Positions 44,299-51,846 of a DNA stretch of 64,000 bases are shown here, piece after piece. The translations under genes and the position numbers were made by a program. Location of the stretch: the NCBI GenBank assembly GCA_048498515.1, contig JBEHXV010000001.1, positions 1-64,000 of the forward strand. The letters run 5' to 3'. Every line of letters starts with the position of its first letter. Within the stretch, counting starts at the first letter, position 1. Below the pieces are notes generated by a model. The model was not told the DNA's origin. It ran no database searches and worked only from the letters and a program-made list of their open reading frames with translations. Origin of the DNA: UBA4416 sp048498515. Lineage in GTDB: Bacteria; Bacteroidota; Bacteroidia; B-17B0; Aurantibacillaceae.

Positions 44299-44531
44299 GT
44301 AGCGCGCAGGCCTGTCAAAACGCGGCGTCGGTGAGGGGTGAAATAGCGAAGCGTATTCTGAAATCCCTTTAAAAAAATAATAAAAAACGCAGTTCTAATT
44401 TTAATTTTTTTAGTTGAGCCTGAAAAACCTTCAGTGTTTTTCAGTTGCGAAACTTAAAAATTAAAAGAGCGGGCTGCGATCGTTTTGACTTGACTTTTTT
44501 GTTTACTTTTTTCGTCAAGGAAAAAAGTAAA
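44299..44531 (+). repeat. Structured repeat family 1, copy D (enlarged)
   Basis: GTAGCGCG lead (44299-44306); outer stem GTCAAAACG/CGTTTTGAC (44314-44322/44481-44489); inner stem TTTTAATTTTT/AAAAATTAAAA (44399-44409/44456-44466); nested CTGAAAAAC/GTTTTTCAG (44420-44428/44436-44444); CTTGAC (44489-44494); hairpin 2 TTTACTTTTTTC/GAAAAAAGTAAA (44502-44531) with loop GTCAAG. Copies C and D stand head-to-head, 92 bp apart. It ends 70 bp before the SemiSWEET gene. Confidence 0.78.
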
Positions 44532-44601
44532 AGAAAAATATATTAATTTAAATTAAAACACCCTTACAGCAATTGGTATTGCATTTTGTAATACCGGGCA
44601 T

Positions 44602-44859
44602 ATGCAGGTAACATTAATAACAGGAATAGCAGCGAGTGTATTGACAGGATTTTCCATGTTGCCTCAGCTGGTAAAAGTCATCAAAGAAAAAAAGTCTGAT
44701 GATATTTCTTATGTAATGCTGGTGGTACTGCTTATTGGGCTAGCATTATGGAGCATTTACGGAGCCATGAAAAAAGACTGGATCATCTTTATTTCCAATT
44801 CCTTTTCTTTTTTAGTGAACCTTACCTTACTTGTTTTAAGCATCCGCTATAAAAAATAA
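44602..44859 (+). CDS. SemiSWEET-type sugar transporter
   Basis: 85 residues with three membrane helices, the size of bacterial SemiSWEETs, which act as dimers. The PQ-loop motif MLPQLVKV in helix 1, SDDISYVMLVVLLIGLALWSIYG (helix 2) and IISNSF-type helix 3 (WIIFISNSFSFLVN) with the conserved Asn are present. It moves mono- or disaccharides down their gradient across the inner membrane. An inverted repeat GGTATT/AATACC (44575-44580/44590-44595) precedes the start. Confidence 0.92.
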   Translation: MQVTLITGIAASVLTGFSMLPQLVKVIKEKKSDDISYVMLVVLLIGLALWSIYGAMKKDWIIFISNSFSFLVNLTLLVLSIRYKK

Positions 44860-44878
44860 CCCATTAAAAAACACTGCC

Positions 44879-45199
44879 ATGAACACACACGAATTAAAAG
44901 GTAAAATTGCCGCGACTTTTACTCCCGAACAATTAAAGGATCTTTGCACCAGGTACATTCCTGGCTTTGACAATAACCGCTACCGGATCATCGCCATAAG
45001 AGTTTACGCCGGAACTGAGTTCATAGTAACGGTATATGCCAACGATTTAAAGCATTCGGAGAATACAAAACTACAGGTTAAAAAATTCAAGATTGAAACC
45101 TTAAGCCATACCGAATTTTATAATTATGTACACGGTTACAATTTCACGGTATTTAATGGGGCTATTGATACGGAATTGATGGAAGTGGAGAACCAGTAG
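44879..45199 (+). CDS. Hypothetical protein
   Basis: 106 residues, soluble, mixed alpha/beta (EQLKDLCTRYIPGFDNN, RIIAIRVYAGTEFIVTVYAND, VKKFKIETLSH). No signal peptide or known motif. It starts 19 bp after the SemiSWEET stop and is probably co-transcribed with it; it is convergent with the iron-permease-like gene (stops 1 bp apart). No family recognised. Confidence 0.65.
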   Translation: MNTHELKGKIAATFTPEQLKDLCTRYIPGFDNNRYRIIAIRVYAGTEFIVTVYANDLKHSENTKLQVKKFKIETLSHTEFYNYVHGYNFTVFNGAIDTELMEVENQ

Positions 45200-45200
45200 C

Positions 45201-45689
45201 TCAATTGGCCTGTTTATGGTTGCCCTTTAATTTTCCTTCAATGTTCTTTTTAAGTTCATGGTTTTGTTGCGCTTCATCAATGGAATGCGATTGCTGCAGG
45301 CTCTCCTCACTCTTGGTCATCTCGCTTAATTTTGAATAGTATTTTTTTATGACTTTCAGCTCATCTTCGGTCATGTTCTCCACATTTACTAATCGGTTAC
45401 TGGCAAACTCATGCGCGGCTACCAGCTCATTGAGTTTTAACTGAATGGCAAGCGAATCCTTGTTTTGCGATTTTTGAATGAGGAACACCATTAAAAACGT
45501 AATGATGGTGGTACCTGTATTAATGACCAATTGCCAGGTTTCGGAAAAATTAAAAATGGGGCCGGTAATGGCCCAAACTAAAATAGACGAAAAGGCCAGG
45601 ATAAAGGCCATTGTGCTGCCCGTAAACTCAGTTACTTTGGTAGCAAATCGTTCAAAGAAATTCTTTTGGTGTGGGGTTGAGGATTTCAT
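45201..45689 (-). CDS. Low-affinity iron permease family membrane protein
   Basis: About 162 residues from ATG 45689. FFERFATKVTEFTGSTMAFILAF, VWAITGPIFNFSETWQLVINTGTTIITFLMVFLIQ and the NKDSLAIQLKLNELV helix match PF04120, which includes fungal Fet4-type low-affinity iron permeases; bacterial members are not well studied. A longer reading frame from 45713 would begin inside the terminator-like hairpin at 45706-45735, so the internal start is preferred. The C-terminal ~70 residues are charged and cytoplasmic. Confidence 0.85.
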   Translation of the reverse strand: MKSSTPHQKNFFERFATKVTEFTGSTMAFILAFSSILVWAITGPIFNFSETWQLVINTGTTIITFLMVFLIQKSQNKDSLAIQLKLNELVAAHEFASNRLVNVENMTEDELKVIKKYYSKLSEMTKSEESLQQSHSIDEAQQNHELKKNIEGKLKGNHKQAN

Positions 45690-45705
45690 AATAGGGTTAT
45701 TGTTG

Positions 45706-45735
45706 AAAGGCATCCGCCGTATGACGAATGCCTTT
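45706..45735. terminator. Hairpin terminator between the YciF-like and iron-permease-like genes
   Basis: AAAGGCATCCG (45706-45716) pairs with CGAATGCCTTT (45725-45735), one mismatch, with T-runs on both strands nearby. It lies 14 bp after the YciF-like stop codon. Confidence 0.72.
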
Positions 45736-45748
45736 TTGTTTGTTTGTT

Positions 45749-46315
45749 TTATTCTTCGTCTGCTTCTACCTCTGCCGCCTGCATATTGATAGTGGATTCG
45801 GCGATCTGTGTCAGTGTAGCGTCCGCATTTTTTTCTTCTTCCAGGATCTCATTTAAGATCTCAGAAGCCTCGTCAAAACCTAAAATTTTGGCAAAGGTTC
45901 TTAAAGTGCCATAAGATGCAATTTCATAATGCTCTACCTTATTACCTGCCGAAATAATACCGGCATCGCGCATGGCGCCTTTATCCGTATCCTTCATAAT
46001 TTCATCGCCCTCTTTCAGGAGGCCTGTCATGGCTTCACATTTTTTGGCAACAGCTTTTTTACCGATAAGTTCAAATACCCTTTCCAGTTTCTCGATCTGC
46101 CCTTCGGTTTCGGTTAAGTGTTTTTCAATTGCCTCTTTCAACTCATCGGAAGTAGCATTCTTTGCCATTTTTGGCAAGGCTTTGGTCAATGCCTTCTCTG
46201 CCCAATAAATGTCTTTTAACTCATCCTCAAATAATTTCATTAATTGAGATTCTTCTACTGCATAGTCTTTTGTTGCTATTTTGCTTTTTGCGGTTGTTTT
46301 GGATTTAGTTGCCAT
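45749..46315 (-). CDS. YciF/YciE-type ferritin-like protein (DUF892)
   Basis: 188 residues from ATG 46315. A Lys/Ala-rich N-terminal tail (ATKSKTTAKSKIATKD) precedes a four-helix bundle: LMKLFEDELKDIYWAEKAL, KEAIEKHLTETEGQIEKLERVF, and AGNKVEHYEIASYGTLRTFA with the helix Glu/His that bind metal in ferritin-like folds. YciF homologues are stress-induced. A longer frame from 46429 would include the presumed promoter, so it is rejected. The promoter resembles those of the DUF3606 and PEBP genes. Confidence 0.9.
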   Translation of the reverse strand: MATKSKTTAKSKIATKDYAVEESQLMKLFEDELKDIYWAEKALTKALPKMAKNATSDELKEAIEKHLTETEGQIEKLERVFELIGKKAVAKKCEAMTGLLKEGDEIMKDTDKGAMRDAGIISAGNKVEHYEIASYGTLRTFAKILGFDEASEILNEILEEEKNADATLTQIAESTINMQAAEVEADEE

Positions 46316-46341
46316 ATTGGTAAGTTTTGTTGGATTAATAA

Positions 46342-46370
46342 CTATACAACTAATGTCAAACCCAATGCCT
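46342..46370 (-). promoter_or_regulatory. Candidate alternative promoter of the YciF-like gene (AGGCAT-N17-GTATAG)
   Basis: Minus strand: AGGCAT at 46370-46365 and GTATAG at 46347-46342, separated by 17 bases and ending 26 bases before ATG 46315. It resembles the elements before the DUF3606 and PEBP genes rather than TTG/TAnnTTTG. Confidence 0.45.
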
Positions 46371-46475
46371 GTTATTAATTGCCAACACAGCGCTCTTTTG
46401 CATTTGAATGAATGGAAAAATTTCCCCATTAACTTTTAAGTTATGTTAAGATTCATGTTTTTTGCTTTTAACAAT

Positions 46476-46505
46476 TGGCATTTGAATTGAATTTGAAGGG
46501 TATAA
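46476..46505 (+). promoter_or_regulatory. Candidate alternative promoter of the DUF3606 gene (TGGCAT-N18-GTATAA)
   Basis: TGGCAT at 46476-46481, GTATAA at 46500-46505, 20 bases before ATG 46526. The second element overlaps a small palindrome AAGGGT/ACCCTT (46496-46511). Confidence 0.45.
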
Positions 46506-46525
46506 ACCCTTAAAACCTAAAAATC

Positions 46526-46726
46526 ATGTCAGACAATTTAAATAACCGCGGAGCACAGGATGCCAGGCTCATAAGCCTTACTGAAGACTGGGAAGTAAAA
46601 TACTGGACCAAAGCGCTGGCTTGCAGCGTGATGGAATTAACAGCCGTTGTAGCCAGGGTTGGCAATTCGGCCGAAAAAGTAAAAAAGTATTTAAAAAGGC
46701 ATAAAAAAAGCCTCAACAATAAGTAA
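46526..46726 (+). CDS. DUF3606 domain small protein
   Basis: 66 residues. LTEDWEVKYWTKAL followed by VVARVGNSAEKVKKYL is the DUF3606 pattern (usual length ~55-65). These small proteins are often linked to stress or plasmid genes; the role is unknown. Convergent with the DUF481-like gene (3 bp between stops). Confidence 0.9.
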   Translation: MSDNLNNRGAQDARLISLTEDWEVKYWTKALACSVMELTAVVARVGNSAEKVKKYLKRHKKSLNNK

Positions 46727-46729
46727 ATC

Positions 46730-47464
46730 TTAGAAATATTTCTCTATGGTTATACCATAGGTTACAAAGAGGTTGCTTTTTTGAGTTCGGCTCATTTCAT
46801 TATAACTAAAGGCTGAGGTAATACTCAGCCATTTTTTTAGTTTGACGGATAAACTGATATCGGATTTAATGATGTAATCTTCCGCATCTTCAAGCGAGTT
46901 TTGTAAAAAGGCGTTTCCATTAAACACAAATCGGTCCTTAATGTTGCTTTTTACCTGCAGCCTGAACGAATTGCGGGGCGTACCATAAATTTCGCGCGCA
47001 CCATCGCTTAAAATAATATCACTGTAATCGTAAATAATCCCATCGCTTACATTAATGGTGATCTTTTTGGTGTCAAAAAAATTGTAGGCCACTCCTACCC
47101 CGGCCTGGAGTTGTTGGTTGATCTTTAATGAATAGCTTGTATTATAATTAAACAAGCCCCAATAATAAAAATGCGGAAAGGTTTTGTAAAGGTTAAGGTC
47201 CCAGGCCGACGACACATCGTTATTGGTAAGCTGGTTATTTTGCATACCATATAACCATTTGTTGGTAGAATTAAGCGCGAGGCTCTTTTTACGTACACCC
47301 AGTTTTATGCCATTATTAAAAAGCCAGGCACTGCTACTGTTGGTGCGGTTGTAGCTTCCGGTAGAGGTATAACCGGCATAATAAGCTGTGGTATCGGTAT
47401 ACTGGGCCCTAAGATAGGCAGCCCATAAAAAACAAGCAAGTATTAGCGTCAGCTTCAATCGCAT
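46730..47464 (-). CDS. DUF481-like outer-membrane beta-barrel protein
   Basis: 244 residues with a signal peptide (cleavage near LRAQ). The rest is alternating beta strands ending in an aromatic residue (GITIEKYF), with SLALNSTNKWLYG, QLQAGVGVAYNFF, SLSVKLKKWLSITSAFSYNE; this resembles DUF481 (salt-induced outer-membrane protein) barrels. Upstream on the minus strand, TTTGAAGGGTATAAA (47504-47490) repeats the 15 bases found upstream of the DUF3606 gene in the same orientation relative to the gene. Confidence 0.78.
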   Translation of the reverse strand: MRLKLTLILACFLWAAYLRAQYTDTTAYYAGYTSTGSYNRTNSSSAWLFNNGIKLGVRKKSLALNSTNKWLYGMQNNQLTNNDVSSAWDLNLYKTFPHFYYWGLFNYNTSYSLKINQQLQAGVGVAYNFFDTKKITINVSDGIIYDYSDIILSDGAREIYGTPRNSFRLQVKSNIKDRFVFNGNAFLQNSLEDAEDYIIKSDISLSVKLKKWLSITSAFSYNEMSRTQKSNLFVTYGITIEKYF

Positions 47465-47534
47465 AGTTGCAAAGAAAGAAATAAAATTTTATACCCTTCA
47501 AAAAAAATGGCACCTTATTTTAATCTATCGTTGC

Positions 47535-48344
47535 ATGAGCAGTTTCTTTAAAAACTTCCACCTTTCCTGGCACAATTTTCTGGGCTATTTGCCGGCTATT
47601 ATTGGGGGAATTATTTGTTTCATAGTCACTGTTTTCCTGGCAAACTTTTTTTCAAAGCTTACTTCTAAATATACCTTAAGGCGGTCAAAAGACCCGCTCA
47701 TTGCCAACTTTATAGGCAAAATTGTGTGGTCGGTTATATTTATACTGGGAACTGTTTTGGCTTTGGGAATTTTAGGGCTCGGCACTATTTCCGACAAGAT
47801 TCTGGCCGGCGCTGGTATTACCACCTTTATTGTGGGTTTTGCCTTAAAAGATATTGGCGAGAATTTTTTATCGGGACTCATCCTTGCCTTTAGCCGACCT
47901 TACCGGGTGGGAAATTTAATTGAGTGCAGTGAGGTAAAGGGTATTGTAAAGGATATGACCATGAGGCAAACCACTGTAGAAGCTGAAAATGGAAAACTCA
48001 TTATGATCCCTAATTCCCTTATCCTGAAAAATCCGTTAACCAAATACATTAACGATGACAATAACCTACGGCAGGAGTTCAGCCTTAATGTTGACTCTAC
48101 GAACGCGAAAGAGGCTATTAAGCTCATTGCCAATACCGTTAATGCGTTTGACAGCGTGGTTAAAGGAAAAGATAAACATGTAAAAGTGGTTATTGACTCA
48201 TTGAGCGCTGATAAAGTAAAGCTGCTGGTGATTTACTGGTTCGATCTTGAAAAATTCAATGGCTCCCGCTCAAACACGAAATCGGAGATCATGCTTGCTG
48301 TTTTTGAAAAACTAAAACAGGCCGGCTACAGTTATTCGGGCTAA
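47535..48344 (+). CDS. MscS-family mechanosensitive ion channel
   Basis: 269 residues, the size of E. coli MscS. Two to three N-terminal membrane helices, then the pore-lining helix region GAGITTFIVGFALKDIGENFLSG and the beta-domain start SRPYRVGNLIE, VEAENGKLIMIPNSLIL. It opens under membrane tension to release solutes after osmotic downshock. A -7-like TATCGTTG (47526-47533) ends just before ATG 47535. A terminator-ended RNA structure follows the stop. Confidence 0.93.
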   Translation: MSSFFKNFHLSWHNFLGYLPAIIGGIICFIVTVFLANFFSKLTSKYTLRRSKDPLIANFIGKIVWSVIFILGTVLALGILGLGTISDKILAGAGITTFIVGFALKDIGENFLSGLILAFSRPYRVGNLIECSEVKGIVKDMTMRQTTVEAENGKLIMIPNSLILKNPLTKYINDDNNLRQEFSLNVDSTNAKEAIKLIANTVNAFDSVVKGKDKHVKVVIDSLSADKVKLLVIYWFDLEKFNGSRSNTKSEIMLAVFEKLKQAGYSYSG

Positions 48345-48434
48345 GCGGGCATTTGTTTCCCCATAAGCGGGTGCTTTTCCTCAATTTAATTGGTAATAGG
48401 GCTGGCATTAAGTTTTAAAGTATAAGGCAACAGA

Positions 48435-48545
48435 TTTTTCTCTGATCATTCTAAAACCAACCTGTGTTGGTAGAACGAAACAAACGATCGCAGAAAAACA
48501 ATAAAACCAATGACCTTCCTTTAAAAGAAGGTCTTGGTTTTTTAT
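48435..48545 (+). ncRNA. Structured RNA with terminator after the MscS gene
   Basis: TTTTTCT and GATC (48435-48447) pair with GATC and AGAAAAA (48486-48498); inside, TTCT/AGAA and ACCAA/TTGGT (48456-48460/48467-48471) form a hairpin, followed by an unpaired AAACAAACGATC stretch. A terminator with a bulged stem (AAAACCAA, GACCTTC / GAAGGTC, TTGGTTTT, 48503-48541) closes it. The layout is like that at 49227-49332. It may be a 3' UTR, riboswitch-like leader or small RNA. Confidence 0.5.
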
Positions 48546-48572
48546 CATGTTACTTACAAATTTGGGAAGCTG

Positions 48573-48594
48573 TAACCCGCCAATTGGCGGGTTA
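48573..48594. promoter_or_regulatory. Perfect hairpin upstream of a small membrane protein
   Basis: TAACCCGCC (48573-48581) and GGCGGGTTA (48586-48594) around AATT. It lies 34 bp before ATG 48629 and could be an operator or a leader hairpin. Confidence 0.5.
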
Positions 48595-48628
48595 TTTGCA
48601 TGTTAGGGATATCTAAAACCATCATCTC

Positions 48629-49060
48629 ATGAATATTTACCTTATACCCGTTTCGCTCATTGCAGCTCTCATCTTCACCTTTATCTTTTCAGGTTTTTTC
48701 AGAGGAAGAGGACCCGGCCCTTTTGGCGGTTTGTTCTTGTTTTTTGTGCTCATTTTTTTAACCACCTGGTCGGGCCAGTTGTGGATCAATCCTGTGAGTC
48801 CTTTATTTTTTGGTATTGACTGGGTACTATTGGTATTTACCGCCATTATTTTCTCCTTATTCATGATAGCCTTATCGGCACCGCTTGAAACACCGCAAAA
48901 AGTGAAAGACCCCGCCACACCCGAAAAGGAAGCCGGTGTTGCCATTGGGGTTTTCTTTTGGGTACTGTTAGTGTTATTACTGATAGCTATTGGAGGAGGT
49001 TATTATAAAAACCATTCGCAGCCACCACCGGTGGAGAGTAATGAGTTGATGGCGCAGTAA
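48629..49060 (+). CDS. Small membrane protein of unknown function
   Basis: 143 residues with four hydrophobic segments: IPVSLIAALIFTFIFSGFF, LFLFFVLIFLTTW, WVLLVFTAIIFSLFMIAL and GVFFWVLLVLLLIAIGGGY. A Gly/Pro/Arg loop (FRGRGPGPFGG) follows helix 1. No family recognised. It lies among stress-type membrane genes. Confidence 0.75.
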   Translation: MNIYLIPVSLIAALIFTFIFSGFFRGRGPGPFGGLFLFFVLIFLTTWSGQLWINPVSPLFFGIDWVLLVFTAIIFSLFMIALSAPLETPQKVKDPATPEKEAGVAIGVFFWVLLVLLLIAIGGGYYKNHSQPPPVESNELMAQ

Positions 49061-49073
49061 TCATATAACTTTT

Positions 49074-49187
49074 GTCACTTCGAGTAGTATTTGCCTGTCT
49101 CTTGCAAATGCGTATCGAGAAGTAATTACTTGAAATTGTTCTCGATACAAAAAATGAAAAGAGGCGCATTTTTTTACTCGAACTGAC
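49074..49187. repeat. Palindromic intergenic repeat, family 2 (full cloverleaf-like copy)
   Basis: Outer arms GTCACTTCGAGTA (49074-49086) and TACTCGAACTGAC (49175-49187) match at 12 of 13 positions. Inside are a TTTGC/GCAAA hairpin, the central GTATCGAGAA/TTCTCGATAC hairpin (49112-49121/49139-49148) and a GAAAAGAGGCGCATTTTTTT arm. The central and right parts recur at 16318-16389. Confidence 0.78.
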
Positions 49188-49226
49188 ACTATTAACTGGC
49201 ACAACATTTTAAATCATAAAACATAC

Positions 49227-49332
49227 GATCTTTCTGTTAATGTATTTTGAAAACCGGTGATAGCCGGGAGCCAAAACATCCGATCAGAAAATCACACAAA
49301 GGCCTTCCCTGAAAAGAAGGCCTTTATTTTTT
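49227..49332 (+). ncRNA. Structured RNA with terminator, similar to 48435-48545
   Basis: TTTCTG (49231-49236) pairs with CAGAAA (49285-49290); ATGTaTTTTG with CAAAACAT (49240-49249/49272-49279); CCGG/CCGG hairpin inside (49254-49257/49264-49267). A terminator AAAGGCCTTC/GAAGGCCTTT (49298-49307/49316-49325) with T-run follows. It shares ACC..hairpin, AG, AAACA..CGATC and AGAAAA blocks in order with the 48435 structure. Confidence 0.5.
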
Positions 49333-50740
49333 ACAGGTCGTAATCGTCGTAGTGAGGCAACTGTTTGGCAGGTTTGAAAGAAATGGTTTTTAGTCGGTTA
49401 TTCCTCAGGTAACCACGGATCAGCAGGTCACAATCAGGATAATACATTGCTTTTTTTATCACCCCTCTAAATTCTTCGAGTGTGTGAAAAGTATCGTACT
49501 GATCGATATAACCATAACCTTTATAACAGCCATTCTCAACGAGTATGACCGACCGTTCTTCGTGGGTCCTTCCCGCATCTATCAGCACAAAGTTTTGCTC
49601 CTTATAGCTCATGCTCTCTATCAGCTCATTGGCGCGTTTATTATACTCCTCATTGCTTTCTTCTCCTGCACAAATGCCTTTGCATTTCTTCAACTGGTGA
49701 TCGTAACAAATAGCTTCTTCGCTGGTTAAATGGCAATACTGCAGACACAATACATATTCATCGATCCAGGCTTCCAGGCATTCTCTTGCCGACACATAAC
49801 CGGTGAAGGAGATCAGTGGATTTTCTGCCTCATTAAACTCCACCAGCTTAAAATGAATAATGCCTTTTTTATCCCTAAAATGGTCGATGCTGTGCGTAAA
49901 GACTTCCGACTTTCGTACCTTGTTGTATTGGGGTTTGTGTTTTTTTATTTCCTCCGATTCCATTAACAGGGCAATGAGCTCGCTGCCTGTTTTCACATGG
50001 TCAACATTGTAAAGATCGTTCAGCATTTTTTTGCTTTTTCGCTCTTTGGAATTAAAATGACTTACTGCCCTGTTATACATGTTCACACTTTTGCCAATGT
50101 AAACGATCTGTTGCTCCTTGTTTAAAAAATAATACACACCACAGGCTTCGGGCAGTTTATCCAGGATGTATTGCTTCATTTTATCGATGCGCCTGGTCAT
50201 TAAATTTTCCACGCCCTGGTTTTTATATACCGGGTGCATGCTTTTTAATTCCAACAATCGGTCGAACAATTGAGCGGTTGCCACAGCATCGCCTTCGGCC
50301 CTGTGCCTTCCTTCTATTTCAATACCTATGGAGCCACATAATTTGCCAAGGCTGTAAGATAGTTTTCCCGGCATCAGCTTGCGGCTTAATCTTACGGTGC
50401 AAAGCGTTTCGCGTTTGTATTTATATCCAAGAGACGCAAATTCGTCCTTAATAAAACTATAGTCAAACCCTACATTATGGGCAATGAAAATCCGTCCTTC
50501 GGTCATTTCAATGATCCTGGCGGCTATTTCATGAAATTTTGGCGCGTTGGCCACCATTTCGTTGGTAATACCCGAAAGGCTCACAAAATAAGGACTGATG
50601 AGGCATTCGGGATTAATCAAAGAGGTAAATTTGCCGGTTACCTGCAAGCCGTCATGCTGAATAATGCAAATTTCGGTAATGCGGCCTTTGCGGTATTCAT
50701 ATTTCCCGGCGCAGGTCTCTATATCAATAATGGCAAACAT
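49331..50740 (-). CDS. DnaQ-like 3'-5' exonuclease fused to a GIY-YIG nuclease domain
   Basis: 469 residues. The N-terminal ~165 residues are a DEDDh exonuclease: IDIETC (Asp5, Glu7), HNVGFDYSF and HRAEGDAVATAQLF give the acidic residues and His. A GIY-YIG domain follows (~205-290: GVYYFLNKEQQIVYIGKSVNMYNR), as in UvrC/Cho, then a UvrC-like Cys-containing C-terminal region (CYDHQLKKCKGIC). Proteins with this fusion are thought to act in DNA repair like Cho. The -7 box TATTTTTG (50753-50746, minus strand) ends 5 bases before ATG 50740. Confidence 0.93.
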   Translation of the reverse strand: MFAIIDIETCAGKYEYRKGRITEICIIQHDGLQVTGKFTSLINPECLISPYFVSLSGITNEMVANAPKFHEIAARIIEMTEGRIFIAHNVGFDYSFIKDEFASLGYKYKRETLCTVRLSRKLMPGKLSYSLGKLCGSIGIEIEGRHRAEGDAVATAQLFDRLLELKSMHPVYKNQGVENLMTRRIDKMKQYILDKLPEACGVYYFLNKEQQIVYIGKSVNMYNRAVSHFNSKERKSKKMLNDLYNVDHVKTGSELIALLMESEEIKKHKPQYNKVRKSEVFTHSIDHFRDKKGIIHFKLVEFNEAENPLISFTGYVSARECLEAWIDEYVLCLQYCHLTSEEAICYDHQLKKCKGICAGEESNEEYNKRANELIESMSYKEQNFVLIDAGRTHEERSVILVENGCYKGYGYIDQYDTFHTLEEFRGVIKKAMYYPDCDLLIRGYLRNNRLKTISFKPAKQLPHYDDYDL

Positions 50741-50800
50741 GGTTGCAAAAATAACAGCCCAAAGCCCAGGTGCCTGCTACGATCTATAGCAAAATGAAAT

Positions 50801-51706
50801 TTAACATTTCTGCTCGCAAAGTTTGTCTTCTTCACTTGTCTCAACCTGTATGGTGGTATGTGTAACATGAAAACGGTTCTGCAGTTCGTGTGAAATCCTG
50901 TGGTGCGAAAAAGTTTGTTGCTGGTTGGGAGGAATGACAAGATGCACCGTAAGCGCCACTTCGGTGGTACTGATTGCCCACACATGAAGGTCGTGCACAT
51001 TGCTTACCCCCTCCATACTTTGCAAATACACCCTTACCTCGTTAAGGTTTACATCTTTGGGTACGCCGTTCAACGTAAGCCTCAACGATTCCTTTAACAA
51101 GCCCCAGGTACCGGCAACAATCACCACCACAATAATGAGGCTCACCACGGTATCGAGCCAGAACCACTGCGTGTAAATCATCATAACACCCGTAAGCACA
51201 ACACCTAATGACACCAGGGCATCGGAGGCCATGTGAAGGTAAGCGACCTTTACGTTAATGTCTTTTTCCTTGTCTTTAAAAAACAATAGGGCTGTAAAGG
51301 CATTAATAACAATACCAACACCCGCAATAATGGCTACAAGGCCACCTTCTACTTTGTGCGGCTCATTGATACGAAGGATAGCCTCGTAGGCAATGGCACC
51401 CAGGGCAAATAATAAAATACCGGCATTAATTAAAGACACCAATACCGTTGACTGTCTGTACCCAAAAGAGAATTGATCGTTGGCTTTTTTGGCGGCAAGC
51501 TTGTTGGCCAATAAGGCTAATGCGAGGCTGGCCACATCGCTTAAATTATGGCCTGCATCGGTTAACAGCGATAAGGAATGGGTGTATAAACCGGATATGG
51601 CCTCAATAACCACGAACAGCATATTTAACACAATGCCTGTTATTAAGGCATTGGTTACACGCCCGGGAACAACATGCGCATGTGAATGATGGTGATCGTG
51701 TTCCAT
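50801..51706 (-). CDS. Cation diffusion facilitator (Zn/Co/Cd efflux, CzcD/ZitB type)
   Basis: 301 residues. A His-rich N-terminus (HDHHHSHAH), six membrane helices with metal-site pairs HNLSD in helix 2 (LLTDAGHNLSDVASLAL) and HMASD in helix 5, and a cytoplasmic domain (VHDLHVWAISTTEVALTVHLVI). It exports zinc or related divalent metals in exchange for protons. A dispersed hairpin repeat precedes it. Confidence 0.95.
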   Translation of the reverse strand: MEHDHHHSHAHVVPGRVTNALITGIVLNMLFVVIEAISGLYTHSLSLLTDAGHNLSDVASLALALLANKLAAKKANDQFSFGYRQSTVLVSLINAGILLFALGAIAYEAILRINEPHKVEGGLVAIIAGVGIVINAFTALLFFKDKEKDINVKVAYLHMASDALVSLGVVLTGVMMIYTQWFWLDTVVSLIIVVVIVAGTWGLLKESLRLTLNGVPKDVNLNEVRVYLQSMEGVSNVHDLHVWAISTTEVALTVHLVIPPNQQQTFSHHRISHELQNRFHVTHTTIQVETSEEDKLCEQKC

Positions 51707-51753
51707 AAAATGGTTTATACCTCAAGGATAAGTTTAGATCTTGTTGGTTCGGT

Positions 51754-51785
51754 TTGTCGCCCTTCGACTCCGCTCAGGGTGACAA
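51754..51785. repeat. Dispersed hairpin repeat (CTTCGACTCCGCTCAGGG type)
   Basis: TTGTCGCCCT (51754-51763) and AGGGTGACAA (51776-51785) pair with one G-T wobble around a TCGACTCCGCTC loop. A partial version lies at 21533-21550. Such repeats are widespread in Bacteroidota. Confidence 0.7.
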
Positions 51786-51846
51786 GCTCAAACTGACACG
51801 TTTTTTTCTGTATTAAAGGTACAAAATCCTGTTTTAGCAAGCAATG

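Noticed and set aside
43858..44601. Possible CRISPR array or insertion sequence in the 744-bp gap
   Set aside because: Repeats are inverted and unequal, not direct with spacers, and no transposase frame is present.
45690..45713. Longer N-terminus for the iron-permease-like protein
   Set aside because: It would begin within the hairpin terminator at 45706-45735, and the extra residues (MPFNNNPI) do not resemble the family.
46316..46429. Longer N-terminus (38 residues) for the YciF-like protein
   Set aside because: The region contains the presumed promoter, and the extra residues are cysteine-rich and unlike the family.
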